Of a DNA stretch of 57,636 nucleotides, positions 8,813-17,102 are shown one piece after another (within the stretch, counting starts at the first letter, position 1; the number at the start of each line of letters is the position of its first letter). A model generated the notes under the pieces. That model was given only the letters and a program-made list of their open reading frames with translations, was not told where the DNA came from and did no database searches. Where the stretch lies: positions 1 to 57,636 of the forward strand of contig CAYRES010000015.1 of the NCBI GenBank assembly GCA_964423425.1. Reading direction: 5' to 3'. Made by a program: the position numbers and the translations under genes. Origin of the DNA: CAYRES01 sp964423425 (GTDB lineage: Bacteria > Actinomycetota > Thermoleophilia > RBG-16-64-13).

Positions 8813-10813
8813 ATGAATGAGAATCACAGCAACCACAGCGAACACGACCGGCACGAGGGTCACACCCCCCAGATGTTCCGTGACAAGTTCTGGCTCTCGC
8901 TCGTCTTGACGATTCCCGTTGTCTTCTGGTCGGTGCACGTGCAAGAACTTCTCGGGTACCGGGCACCGGAATTCCCGGGCTCCGATTGGATCCCGCCCGT
9001 TCTCGGCACCGTTGTCTTCTTGTACGGCGGCTTGGTCTTCCTCAAAGGGGGCCTGCACGAGCTGAAGGGGCGTCTGCCCGGGATGATGACCCTCATCTCT
9101 CTGGCCATTTCAGTCGCCTTCATCTTCTCCTGGGTGGTGCAGCTGGGCCTCATAGATGCTGAGTCGCTCTGGTGGGAGCTCGCCACCTTGGTGACCATCA
9201 TGCTCTTGGGACACTGGATCGAGATGCGCTCCATCACCCAGGCCCAAGGTGCCCTCAAAGAACTGGCCAAGCTGCTTCCCGACACCGCCACCCGCCTCTC
9301 CGACGAGGGGGAGGAGACAGTGCCCGTCGACGAACTGAAGAAGGGCGACGTCGTGCTCGTGCGCCCCGGAGAGAGCATCCCGGTCGACGGCGTAGTGCAG
9401 AAGGGAGAGAGCACCGTCAACGAGGCCATGCTCACCGGAGAATCCGCGCCGGTCGACAAGGGCGAGGGCGACGAGGTCATCGCCGCCACCATCAACGGCG
9501 AAGGCTCGCTGCGCGTGGAGGTCACCGGCACAGGAGACGACACGAAACTCTCCGGCATCATGCGACTCGTGTCCGAGGCCCAGCAATCGAAATCCCGAGC
9601 CCAGCACTTGGCCGACCGTGCCGCCCAGCTCCTCACCGGTGCCGCCATCGGGGCCGGCGTGATCACCTTCGTGGTCTGGCTGCTCCTTGGGGCTGCCATC
9701 GACTTCTCGGTGGTGAGGGTGGTGACCGTCCTGGTCATCGCCTGTCCGCACGCACTCGGGCTGGCCGTTCCCTTGGTGGTTGCCATCTCCACCAGCCTGG
9801 GCGCGCAGGGGGGCCTACTCGTGCGGGATCGACGGGGTCTGGAGGAGGCCCGCAACATGGACACCGTGGTGTTCGACAAGACGGGTACCCTCACCCTGGG
9901 CGAGTTCCGCGTGGTCGAGACGACCGTGGTCGAGGAATTGTCGGAGGAGGATGCGCTGCGTATCGCGGCCGCGGTGGAATCCGAATCCGAACACCCCATT
10001 GCCCGGGGAATCGTGAACACGGCTCGCGATCGCGACATCGACATACCAGAAGCGGAAGACTTCAAGGCCATATCGGGGAGGGGCGTCACCGCCGTGCTCG
10101 ATGGGTCTCCGTATTACATGGGAGGTCCCGTCATCCTTGAGGATGAGGGCGCGGAGGTGCCCCCGGTACTTCGCGAGACGGCCGACAAGGCCGCGGGCCA
10201 GGGCCGCGCAGCCATCTACTTGCTGAATGAGAAGCGCGCCTTGGCGGTCTTCGCGGTGGCGGACGCCGTGCGCGAGGAGAGCCGCGAAGCCGTGCGCGAG
10301 CTGCACGAGCGGGGCATAGAGGTCGCCATGCTTACCGGGGACGCACAGGCGGTGGCGGACGCTGTCGCCGCCGAACTCCACATCGACACCGTCTTCGCGC
10401 AAGTGCTCCCGGAAGACAAGGCGTCCAGGGTGAAGGAGCTCCAAGAGCAAGGGAGGCGCGTGGCCATGGTGGGCGACGGAGTGAACGACGCTCCCGCCCT
10501 CGCTACGGCCGACGTGGGCATCGCGATCGGGGCAGGAACCGACGTCGCGGTGGAGGCGGGGGATATCGTACTCGTGCGCTCCGACCCTCGCGACATCCCC
10601 AAGATACTCACGCTCTCCCGGTCCACCTACCGCAAGATGCTACAGAACCTGTGGTGGGCCGCCGGCTACAACATCGTAGCGATACCCCTGGCGGCCGGCG
10701 CATTGGCAGCCTGGGATATACTGCTCACGCCGGCGGTGGGGGCAGTGTTGATGTCCGCAAGCACGGTCATCGTGGCCGTGAACGCCCAGCTCTTGAGGCG
10801 CGCGCGTCTCTGA
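8813..10813 (+). CDS. copB: CopB-type (P1B) copper-translocating P-type ATPase
   Basis: The 666-aa pump has a His-rich cytoplasmic N-terminus (HSNHSEHDRHEGH) instead of a CxxC metal domain. Its membrane ion-site motif is CPH (Cys311-Pro-His313) rather than CPC. Both mark the CopB/P1B-3 group, associated with Cu(II)/Cu(I) or silver export. Other P-type motifs are present: the actuator TGES, the phosphorylation site DKTGT (Asp355), the nucleotide-domain HP in SEHPIARG, and GDGVNDAPAL near the C-terminus. About eight membrane helices are expected. AAGGAG lies about 8 nt before the ATG. No chaperone or copper regulator gene is adjacent, and ABC exporter genes follow after a 22-bp inverted repeat. 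Metal choice is inferred from motifs only. Confidence 0.93.
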   Translation: MNENHSNHSEHDRHEGHTPQMFRDKFWLSLVLTIPVVFWSVHVQELLGYRAPEFPGSDWIPPVLGTVVFLYGGLVFLKGGLHELKGRLPGMMTLISLAISVAFIFSWVVQLGLIDAESLWWELATLVTIMLLGHWIEMRSITQAQGALKELAKLLPDTATRLSDEGEETVPVDELKKGDVVLVRPGESIPVDGVVQKGESTVNEAMLTGESAPVDKGEGDEVIAATINGEGSLRVEVTGTGDDTKLSGIMRLVSEAQQSKSRAQHLADRAAQLLTGAAIGAGVITFVVWLLLGAAIDFSVVRVVTVLVIACPHALGLAVPLVVAISTSLGAQGGLLVRDRRGLEEARNMDTVVFDKTGTLTLGEFRVVETTVVEELSEEDALRIAAAVESESEHPIARGIVNTARDRDIDIPEAEDFKAISGRGVTAVLDGSPYYMGGPVILEDEGAEVPPVLRETADKAAGQGRAAIYLLNEKRALAVFAVADAVREESREAVRELHERGIEVAMLTGDAQAVADAVAAELHIDTVFAQVLPEDKASRVKELQEQGRRVAMVGDGVNDAPALATADVGIAIGAGTDVAVEAGDIVLVRSDPRDIPKILTLSRSTYRKMLQNLWWAAGYNIVAIPLAAGALAAWDILLTPAVGAVLMSASTVIVAVNAQLLRRARL

Positions 10814-10842
10814 GCCAGGCCCGCGGCAGGCGCAACTCTCCC

Positions 10843-10899
10843 GACCGGCCAATGGTACCGCGGGCACGAGGGCCGTCCCCGCGGTACCATTGGCCGGTC
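10843..10899. terminator. Perfect 22-bp inverted repeat after copB
   Basis: Left arm 10843-10864 (GACCGGCCAATGGTACCGCG...) and right arm 10878-10899 are perfect reverse complements around a 13-nt loop. No U-run follows. It most likely terminates the copB transcript or acts as an attenuator before the ABC genes; an operator role is also possible. Confidence 0.6.
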
Positions 10900-10947
10900 G
10901 GCGCCAAAGCTCTCGAATCCGCGCGAGGCGCGAGGGAGGCGACGCAC

Positions 10948-11877
10948 ACGGCCGCCATCGAAACCAAAGGACTCTCCAAGCGCTACGGCAGAAGAGGCGT
11001 GCTCGCTCTTGACGGACTGAGTCTGCAGGTGGAGCCCGGCGAGGTGCTCGGCTTCCTGGGGCCCAACGGCGCGGGCAAGACCACCACCATCCGCCTGCTC
11101 CTCGACCTGCTGCGACCGACAGCCGGTTCCGCCCGCGTCCTCGGCCTCGACCCTCGCGAGGGGAGCGCCGACCTGCGCCGGCGGATCGGGTATCTGCCTG
11201 GAGCGCTGCCCTTCAACGGAAGAGAAGCGGTGGAAGAACTGCTCACCTTCCTCGGCAACGTGCGGGGAGGCGTGTCCCCCCAGAAGGTACGTACACTGGC
11301 CGAGCGCTTCGACCTCGACACCAGTCGGCCGGTGCGCACGCTTTCGAAGGGCAACAAGCAGAAGGTGGGGCTGATACAGGCCTTCATGCACGACCCCGAG
11401 TTGCTCATCCTCGATGAACCCAGTAGCGGGCTGGACCCTCTGCTGCAGCAGGAGTTCCTCGCCCTCGTCCGTGAAGTGCGCGACGCCGGGCGCACCGTCT
11501 TCATGTCCTCCCATAGGCTAGCGGAAGTCGACGTCGCGGCCGATCGTATCGCCGTCCTGCGCCAAGGCCGGCTGGTCACGGTGGAGTCGGTGGCGACCTT
11601 ACGCGAACGCGCGGGCTACTCGACTGAGATCCACTTCGCAGAACCTGTGCCTTCGGGGGCCTTCGACGGCCTCCCCGGCATCCGCAATCCTGCAATCGAG
11701 GGGAACGTCATGCGCTGCGTAGTGGAAGGCAGGGCCGACGCCCTGATCAAGAGGGCCGCCCAGTTCACGGTCGAGAAGGTGATCAGCCGGCCGCCCGATC
11801 TGGAGGCACTCTTCCTGACCTTCTACGGCGCGACCGGAGCCTACTCGGCTGAGGAGGGTAAGAACGATGCCGCCTAA
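10948..11877 (+). CDS. ABC transporter ATP-binding protein (exporter type), apparent ACG start
   Basis: The 309-aa ATPase carries Walker A LGPNGAGKTTTIR, Q-loop GYLPG, signature LSKGNKQKV, Walker B LLILDEPSSGLDPL and the H-loop SSHRL, followed by a ~90-residue C-terminal accessory domain. It should power the permease encoded next, with which it overlaps by 11 bases. No ATG, GTG or TTG stands at the family's usual start: the frame is open back into copB, but that stretch is the inverted repeat and is not protein-like. A strong site GAGGGAGG (10932-10939) lies 8 bases before ACG GCC GCC ATC, exactly where ATG GCC is expected. ACG may be a real weak start, a point mutation, or a sequence error. 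Confidence 0.85.
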   Translation, partial: TAAIETKGLSKRYGRRGVLALDGLSLQVEPGEVLGFLGPNGAGKTTTIRLLLDLLRPTAGSARVLGLDPREGSADLRRRIGYLPGALPFNGREAVEELLTFLGNVRGGVSPQKVRTLAERFDLDTSRPVRTLSKGNKQKVGLIQAFMHDPELLILDEPSSGLDPLLQQEFLALVREVRDAGRTVFMSSHRLAEVDVAADRIAVLRQGRLVTVESVATLRERAGYSTEIHFAEPVPSGAFDGLPGIRNPAIEGNVMRCVVEGRADALIKRAAQFTVEKVISRPPDLEALFLTFYGATGAYSAEEGKNDAA

Positions 11878-12682
11878 GGCCATGCACCGTAAGGCGATGC
11901 TGCACAACGTCTTCACGAAGACCCTTCACGATCAGCGTAAGATGTTCGGGTGGTGGTCGCTGGGAATCTTCGGCGTGAGTCTCGTCTATGTAGCCGGATA
12001 CAAGCAGTACGCGGATGCCGGAATACTCGACGCCGAGCTACCCGAATACTTGAGCGCCTTGATGGGTGCCATGGACTACGCCTCACCCGAAGGCTATCTC
12101 AACTCCACCTTCTTCACCTTGATCGGCTCCCTCCTGACGGCGATCTTCGCCCTCACCATCGGCAGCCAGGCGATTGCGGGCGAAGAAGAATCGGGCATGC
12201 TCGACATCCTCCTTGCCCACCCCTTGACCCGAACTCGTTTCGTCATGCAGCGCTTCGCCGCTCTGGTGGTGGGAATGGTCGCCTTCGGCTTCATGGCCTG
12301 GGTGGGAGTCTCCATCGCTTCACGCATCGCGGACATGGATATCGCGCTCGCCAACATCGCTGCCGCCTGCACCGGCCTCACCCTCCTGGGGGTGGTGATA
12401 GGTGCGGTCGCCCTCGCCCTGGGAGCGTTCACGGGTCGAAGAGGTCTCACCACCGGGGTGACGGCCGGAGTGGCCCTCGTGGCCTTCTTGGCGAACAATC
12501 TGGCACCGATGCTCGAATGGCTCGACCTGCCCCGGAGATTCTCTCCCTTCTACTACTACCTGGGCATGGATCCCCTGCGCACCGGCTTTGACTGGGCCGG
12601 CTTCGGCGTGCTTGCCGGCGTGGCGATCGGGCTGGCCGTACTGGCTGTGTGGGGTCTGAACCGGCGCGACGTGGGGATATGA
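11867..12682 (+). CDS. ABC-2 type exporter permease
   Basis: The 271-aa protein has six hydrophobic segments and the ABC-2 pattern around GSQAIAGEEESGMLDILLAHPLTRTRFVMQRF (residues ~104-135), where a coupling helix meets the ATPase. GAGGAGGG is 7-8 nt before the ATG, inside the 3' end of the ATPase gene. The two proteins should form one transporter of the Nat/YhaP-like or drug/polyether exporter type. The substrate cannot be inferred. The copper ATPase upstream is separated by a hairpin, so a functional link with it is weak. Confidence 0.87.
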   Translation: MPPKAMHRKAMLHNVFTKTLHDQRKMFGWWSLGIFGVSLVYVAGYKQYADAGILDAELPEYLSALMGAMDYASPEGYLNSTFFTLIGSLLTAIFALTIGSQAIAGEEESGMLDILLAHPLTRTRFVMQRFAALVVGMVAFGFMAWVGVSIASRIADMDIALANIAAACTGLTLLGVVIGAVALALGAFTGRRGLTTGVTAGVALVAFLANNLAPMLEWLDLPRRFSPFYYYLGMDPLRTGFDWAGFGVLAGVAIGLAVLAVWGLNRRDVGI

Positions 12683-12707
12683 GAGCAACGACGGCGAGAG
12701 GTGGCAG

Positions 12708-12968
12708 ATGACAAACGGGCACGCAGCTCCGAGTATCAAAGTAGTGATGATGCACAGCCCAGGCTGCCCCGGTGCCGGTCAGGCCACGCGTGAAGTCTTG
12801 CGAGCCCTGGACGATCTGGGGCTGAGCCGCGAGACCATGAGTGTGCGGACGGTGCGCGATGAAGGGGAGGCCGACGCCTGCGGCATGCACGGGTCTCCAT
12901 CAGTCACCGTCAACGGCCTCGATGTTGACCGGCGCATGTGGCACGCGCCCACGTCGCTGCACGGTTGA
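12708..12968 (+). CDS. Small thioredoxin-fold protein (DF-family seleno/thiol protein-like)
   Basis: The 86-aa protein has HSPGCPGAGQATREVLRAL at the N-terminus and GMHGSPSVTVNGLDV near the end. This layout matches small thioredoxin-fold proteins annotated as DF-family (seleno)proteins or mercury/alkylmercury-associated thiol proteins, whose usual active motif is CPxxx plus GSPTxxVNG. Here Cys20 is the only cysteine in the first motif, and a second Cys precedes GMHGSP. GAGAGG lies 5-6 nt before the ATG. It begins 25 bases after the ABC permease and may belong to that operon. Redox or metal handling is a guess. Confidence 0.7.
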   Translation: MTNGHAAPSIKVVMMHSPGCPGAGQATREVLRALDDLGLSRETMSVRTVRDEGEADACGMHGSPSVTVNGLDVDRRMWHAPTSLHG

Positions 12969-13095
12969 CGGCGCTACCCCGTTCCCGGTCGGGAACCGCA
13001 ACCCTTCCCCTCGGCCGAGATGGTAGCGGTAGCTATCAAGGCGGCGCAGTGAGTTCGACCTACCTCCACCGCGCCGGCACCCGGTCACGCCGTGG

Positions 13096-13962
13096 TTGCC
13101 TTCCCGGGTGCTGAAGAAGCCGCCGCTCCTTCACCGTCCCGAAGGCATGGCGACCCGCGGGACGACGGCGCCCAACCGGCTGCGGCGCGTGGACCGCTGG
13201 CTGGTCGGCACCCAAGCCCCACTGCTGCGCTCCAGCATTCCGCCACCCCTCGTGGTCGACCTGGGTTTCGGCGCCTCCCCGGTCACAACGGTCGAGCTCT
13301 ATGAACGATTGCGACGCGTCCGGCCCGACGTGGAGGTGGTCGGCTTGGAGATCGACCCCGCCCGCGTGGAGCAGGCCGTGCGGTTCCTGGCCGGGCTCGA
13401 CCGGCCGGAGGACTATCAGGGGTTGACCTTCGCGCGCGGTGGGTTCGAATTGCCGGTGCCGAGACCGCCCCTGCTGGTGCGAGCCTTCAACGTACTGCGG
13501 CAATACGATGATGAACAGGCGCAACGGGCGTGGGAGCGCCTCTGCGCAGGTCTCGCGCCGGACGGCATGCTGGTGGAAGGAACCTGTGACGAAATGGGCC
13601 GACGCGCTGCGTGGGTAACACTGCGCCCCTCCGCTGTCTCTCCCGCTCAGCCCCGCACCCTCACCTTCTCTACCCGGGTATCCAGTCTGTGTCACCCGTC
13701 GCAACTCGCCGAACGGTTGCCCAAGGCCCTCATTCACCGCAACGTTCCCGGTGAGCGCATTCATCGTTTCTTTGCCGACTTCAGCCGCTCCTGGGCAAGC
13801 ACCGCCCCGCAATCAGTGTTCGGGCCGCGCCAACGTTGGACCGCCGCCGTGGAGCATCTCTCCTCGACGTGGCCGGTCATCCAGCGGCCGCCCGCCGGGG
13901 GCCGGGCCCGTTGGCGTCTCGGTGAGCTCACTCTGCCCTGGGCGGCCGTCGCCCCTCGCTGA
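13096..13962 (+). CDS. Class I SAM-dependent methyltransferase-like protein
   Basis: The 288-aa protein has a Rossmann methyltransferase core: motif I VVDLGFGASPVTTVEL (residues ~52-67), an acidic loop after strand 2 (VVGLEIDPARVEQA), and LLVRAFNVLRQYDDEQA near motif IV. The substrate is unknown. The start is uncertain: TTG at 13096 and GTG at 13108 are both in frame and neither has a good ribosome site. The residues before VDRWLVG may not be conserved. It stands alone between the thiol-protein gene and a convergent reductase gene. Confidence 0.78.
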   Translation: MPSRVLKKPPLLHRPEGMATRGTTAPNRLRRVDRWLVGTQAPLLRSSIPPPLVVDLGFGASPVTTVELYERLRRVRPDVEVVGLEIDPARVEQAVRFLAGLDRPEDYQGLTFARGGFELPVPRPPLLVRAFNVLRQYDDEQAQRAWERLCAGLAPDGMLVEGTCDEMGRRAAWVTLRPSAVSPAQPRTLTFSTRVSSLCHPSQLAERLPKALIHRNVPGERIHRFFADFSRSWASTAPQSVFGPRQRWTAAVEHLSSTWPVIQRPPAGGRARWRLGELTLPWAAVAPR

Positions 13963-14082
13963 AGGCCGGCCCTCCTTGCTCCCCGACCGCCACCGACTCT
14001 TGCCACACGGCTTCACCGTTGCCGCCGCGACGCGTTCACCGCCGTCGTCGTTGCCACAGCTTCACTGCCGCGGGTGTCGCCG

Positions 14083-14757
14083 TCATTCCCCCTTTGCCAC
14101 TTCATACACCAACCACAGAGTGCTCTCGGACATCCTCTCCAGGTGCTTCAGGCGGCAGGAGATCGTCATGTGTGATCCCTCCAGTTCCGGCGCGAAGAAG
14201 AAGGGCGGGGCGGTAGTGCCTCCCACGAGCTGGGGGTGAACGAGGAGGCTGAGCTCATGGACCAACCCGGCCCTGAGCAGTGCACCATTCAATGTGCCAC
14301 CGCTGTCCACGCGCACCACGTTCACGCCGAAACGCGTGTTGAGTGTTTCGAGTGCCTCCCTCAGATCAACCTGTTCATCTCCGGTGACGAGGTGTGTGAT
14401 GCTCCTTCTCTCCAGATACTCGAGGTGGTCTTTCGAGGTCGAACCCGCGCAGAGAGCGATCCAGTCACGCCAGTAGGGCTGCTTCCTCAGATAGTGCCAG
14501 GTGTGCACCCGGCCCCGGCTGTCGGCCACCACGAGCAGGGGGTGCGAATCGTCGGGCCTCTCCTGCGGTGGTGAGATGTCTGCGGGCAGCTCGGGCGGGA
14601 TCTCTTCCATCGGGCTCAAGGCGGTTCCGCTGCCGACCAGGGTGGCGTCTTCTTTCCAACGGCCGGCGAGCCGGTAGAAGAGCTCGATGTCGGGCATGAA
14701 CCCGGTGATGCGCCCGTCGAGACTCACGGCGTTGTGAAGAATCACTGTGGGCAGCAC
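14083..14757 (-). CDS. RibD C-terminal / DHFR-fold reductase-like protein
   Basis: The 224-aa protein begins at GTG with GGAGGAGG 6-7 nt upstream. It shows the RibD-C/dihydrofolate-reductase fold: VILHNAVSLDGRITGFMPD at the start, a nucleotide-binding middle, and VVRVDSGGTLNGALLRAGLV plus HPQLVGGTTAP near the C-terminus. It is likely an NADPH-dependent pyrimidine or flavin-precursor reductase, but other riboflavin genes are absent here, so a different small-molecule substrate is possible. A truncated relative of its first 30 residues, with the same GGAGG/GTG layout, lies at 19440-19534. Confidence 0.83.
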   Translation of the reverse strand: MLPTVILHNAVSLDGRITGFMPDIELFYRLAGRWKEDATLVGSGTALSPMEEIPPELPADISPPQERPDDSHPLLVVADSRGRVHTWHYLRKQPYWRDWIALCAGSTSKDHLEYLERRSITHLVTGDEQVDLREALETLNTRFGVNVVRVDSGGTLNGALLRAGLVHELSLLVHPQLVGGTTAPPFFFAPELEGSHMTISCRLKHLERMSESTLWLVYEVAKGE

Positions 14758-14808
14758 AATCCGCCTCCTCCAGACCGGGACGCCGACCCCTTCATCGGCT
14801 CACCATCG

Positions 14809-15723
14809 CTATTCCGTGAAGTAGTCCGTGTCGACCTTCTTGACTTCGTAATTCGCAGTCGCACTGACTCCGAGGTTGTGATCGATCATCAGATCAGCAA
14901 GCTGCGCACCATCGATCAAGACGATCTTGCTATCGATCTTCGAAACGTAGTCAAGCGCAGACGCCGAGAAGGTGGAGGTGGTAAGCATAATGCCCTTCTT
15001 GGCGCGCTGACCTTGAAGCGCCCCGGCAAACTTCTGCACCTCGGGGCGGCCCACGCTCGACTCCCAGCGCTTGGCTTGGATATAGATGATGTCGAGACCC
15101 AGCCGGTCTTCCTTGATGATGCCGTCGATTCCCTCGTCACCGCTGCGACCGATGGCCCGACCTGCATCTTGACGGCTGCCGCCGTATCCCATCTTGAGCA
15201 GCAGTTCGACCACCAGCTTCTCGAAGAGGCTCGGCGATGCCGACCTCACCTGTTCCAACACTTCGCCTGCGAGGCTGTCCCGCAAGCGCCCATACGCCGA
15301 CTCCAGCAACTCCTCCGGTGTTGTCTCCTCCTGGTCGGAACTGGCTCCGTCGGTGCTCCCGGAGCCCGATCGCGTTCTTCTCGGGTCGCGAAAATCACGG
15401 AACTCCTCGAACCGATCCAGGTACTTCACGTCAATTCGGTCGGGACGGGCAGCGAGCACTTGACGGCCGCGTTCTGAGATCCGGAAGTGACCCCGCCGAG
15501 TCCTCTCCAGGAGTCCCGCCTTTGAAAGATACGTCCGTGCCCAGCCCACCCGATTGTCGAAGACAGACTGCTGACCGCTTGGCAGTAGCTCCTTGCGCTC
15601 ATCCGACGTAAGACCGAACTCGTCGGCAAGGGCGTCGATCGTCATGCGCAGAGAATGCTCCTGTCCGTCGCCGGCGAAGCGAAGCAAGGGCAGCATCAAG
15701 GTCTGGTAGTCAGGTACGCCCAC
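14809..15723 (-). CDS. mrr: Mrr-like restriction endonuclease
   Basis: The 304-aa protein starts at GTG 15723, chosen because GGGAGG lies 4 nt upstream and the family starts close to VPDYQTLMLPLL; the frame stays open 144 bases further with no site. Residues 1-95 are the Mrr N-terminal winged-helix domain. After a charged linker, residues ~165-300 form a PD-(D/E)xK nuclease: GDEGIDGIIKED, then YIQAKRW carrying the catalytic Gln-x-Lys, and the later block KGIMLTTSTFSASALDY. Mrr enzymes cut DNA carrying certain methylated bases. No modification gene is adjacent, as expected for a type IV enzyme. It defends against methylated foreign DNA. Confidence 0.9.
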   Translation of the reverse strand: MGVPDYQTLMLPLLRFAGDGQEHSLRMTIDALADEFGLTSDERKELLPSGQQSVFDNRVGWARTYLSKAGLLERTRRGHFRISERGRQVLAARPDRIDVKYLDRFEEFRDFRDPRRTRSGSGSTDGASSDQEETTPEELLESAYGRLRDSLAGEVLEQVRSASPSLFEKLVVELLLKMGYGGSRQDAGRAIGRSGDEGIDGIIKEDRLGLDIIYIQAKRWESSVGRPEVQKFAGALQGQRAKKGIMLTTSTFSASALDYVSKIDSKIVLIDGAQLADLMIDHNLGVSATANYEVKKVDTDYFTE

Positions 15724-15951
15724 AATCCCTCCCTTCTCCTCGTACATGTTCTTCGACGTATCCGCATCCAGCACCGAAAGATGCGCGGGCGCGGCAGTCA
15801 GCGCAACAGACTGCTGTCCACGAGCGGCCGGGTGGAGTCCTGCCTGCGGCCCCCTGGCGGTTATCACGCCGCGGCAGCCTAGCAGCCGGCGCGGTGGTCA
15901 GACGCCTTCCGGGACGACGGCGCCAAGAGGCCGACAGGGGCTACAGCGGTC

Positions 15952-16295
15952 TCACTCCCGGCCGCCGTCGACCGCGCCCGCCAGCAATCTCGTCAGGGCC
16001 TCACGCCGAGCCTCGAGCACATCCAAAGAGCGCAACTTCACGTGCCGCACAAGCGCCCCCGTGCCCTCGAGCAACCCCTCGGGGTCATGGAGCAGAGCGC
16101 CGCGGAAGAATATGAGAGATACCCACCCCTTGTAGGGTACCAGGGCCGCCATTCCCCAGCCGTCATAGCCGACTGGTGCGGGCGGTAGCCGATCCCACCG
16201 TCCACGTGGTCGACCGAATAGCGCACGTCGGGCACCGCGCCCAAGACCAAGCGGTGCGTCTCCAGATACAGGTCATGATGGTTCGGATGTATGTC
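15952..16295 (-). pseudogene. Frameshifted DUF1801 gene
   Basis: Two minus-strand frames together spell one DUF1801 domain. The upstream frame encodes LVLGAVPDVRYSVDHVDGGI and ends its similarity near 16170. The other frame continues YDGWGMAALVPYKGWVSLI through GLLEGTGALVRHVKLRSLD to a stop at 15952. One missing base near 16170 (CAG TCG GCT ATG where CAG TNC GGC TAT is expected) explains the break. No start codon or ribosome site is clear for the N-terminus, so that end may also be lost. An intact DUF1801 relative is at 32968-33345. A sequencing error could mimic this. Confidence 0.6.
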
Positions 16296-16450
16296 AACGC
16301 CATGCGATGGTTGTGCAGCGGCAGCACTACGTAGCAACCGGAGGCTCCCACTGCCCTCCCCGCCGCCGACCGCCTCGCCATTGTCACAGACCCTTCCCAC
16401 TGTATCCACCACTCCACAGCGCGTCAAGCAACCACGGGGACCTCGCCGTC

Positions 16451-16485
16451 TTGACACAATAACTCTCGTTATATAACATGTGTCA
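16451..16485 (+). promoter_or_regulatory. tetR promoter with overlapping palindromes
   Basis: TTGACA (16451-16456) is followed after 15 bases by TATAAC (16472-16477). The same stretch carries nested inverted repeats: TGACACA/TGTGTCA as outer arms (16452-16458 and 16479-16485), ATAAC-N4-GTTAT (16459-16472), and the perfect decamer GTTATATAAC (16468-16477). A TetR dimer bound here would block the promoter of its own operon. Confidence 0.65.
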
Positions 16486-16520
16486 TCCATTGCATCAGAC
16501 GCTATACGGAAGGCCATCCC

Positions 16521-17102
16521 GTGACACAACCCAGCGTGTACTCACGCGCCAGCGTCATCGACGCCGCCTTCGAGCTCATCCGGGAGAAGGGATGGGCGTC
16601 GGTCTCCACCAGATCCGTCGCCAGGAAGCTCGGCTCCTCCACCATGCCCATCTACTCCCACGTGAAGTCTGTCGCCGAACTGGAGAAGGAGCTGCGGATG
16701 AAAGCCCGCGACCTTCTCCTGGGCTTCCAGCAGCGCCCCTACACCGCCGATGCCCTGCTCAACCTCGCCATGGGGTACGTCATCTTCGCCCGAGACGAGC
16801 GGCACCTGTTCCGCTTCCTCTTTCTGGAGAAGCCGGAGCCCATCCCGCTCGAGGAGTTGGCGGGCATGAGGGGGTCGCTCACCGACCAGTTCGGTGAGGA
16901 CATCGCCGGCGGTGACGCGCTTACCGGGTTGTCGGTCCGCGGCCAGGAAGCCCTTGTCCGCTACTCCTGGATCTTCACCCACGGCTTGGCTGTGCTGGTC
17001 AACTCGGGAGCATTCGGCTCCCTGTCCGACGACACCCTCGTCGAGTTTCTGACCGACAGCGGAGAAGCCTTCTACCTGTGGGCGGAGAGGACCACTTCAT
17101 GA
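16521..17102 (+). CDS. TetR/AcrR-family transcriptional regulator
   Basis: The 193-aa protein has the TetR N-terminal helix-turn-helix: SVIDAAFELIREKGWASVST then SVARKLGSSTMPIYSHVKSV (residues ~10-55). A helical ligand-binding domain fills the rest. It starts at GTG 16521 with GGAAGG upstream. Its stop overlaps the ABC ATPase start (ATGA), so the regulator and exporter are one operon. It likely represses the operon through the palindromes at 16451-16485 and is released by the exported compound. Confidence 0.9.
   Translation: MTQPSVYSRASVIDAAFELIREKGWASVSTRSVARKLGSSTMPIYSHVKSVAELEKELRMKARDLLLGFQQRPYTADALLNLAMGYVIFARDERHLFRFLFLEKPEPIPLEELAGMRGSLTDQFGEDIAGGDALTGLSVRGQEALVRYSWIFTHGLAVLVNSGAFGSLSDDTLVEFLTDSGEAFYLWAERTTS

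Noticed and set aside
8860..10089. 409-codon frame antisense to the copper ATPase
   Set aside because: Serine/threonine-rich translation typical of antisense shadow frames in GC-rich genes.
14809..16295. Mrr and neighbours as a multi-gene defence island
   Set aside because: Only Mrr has a defence motif; the neighbouring methyltransferase lacks DNA-methylase motifs and the DUF1801 gene is broken.
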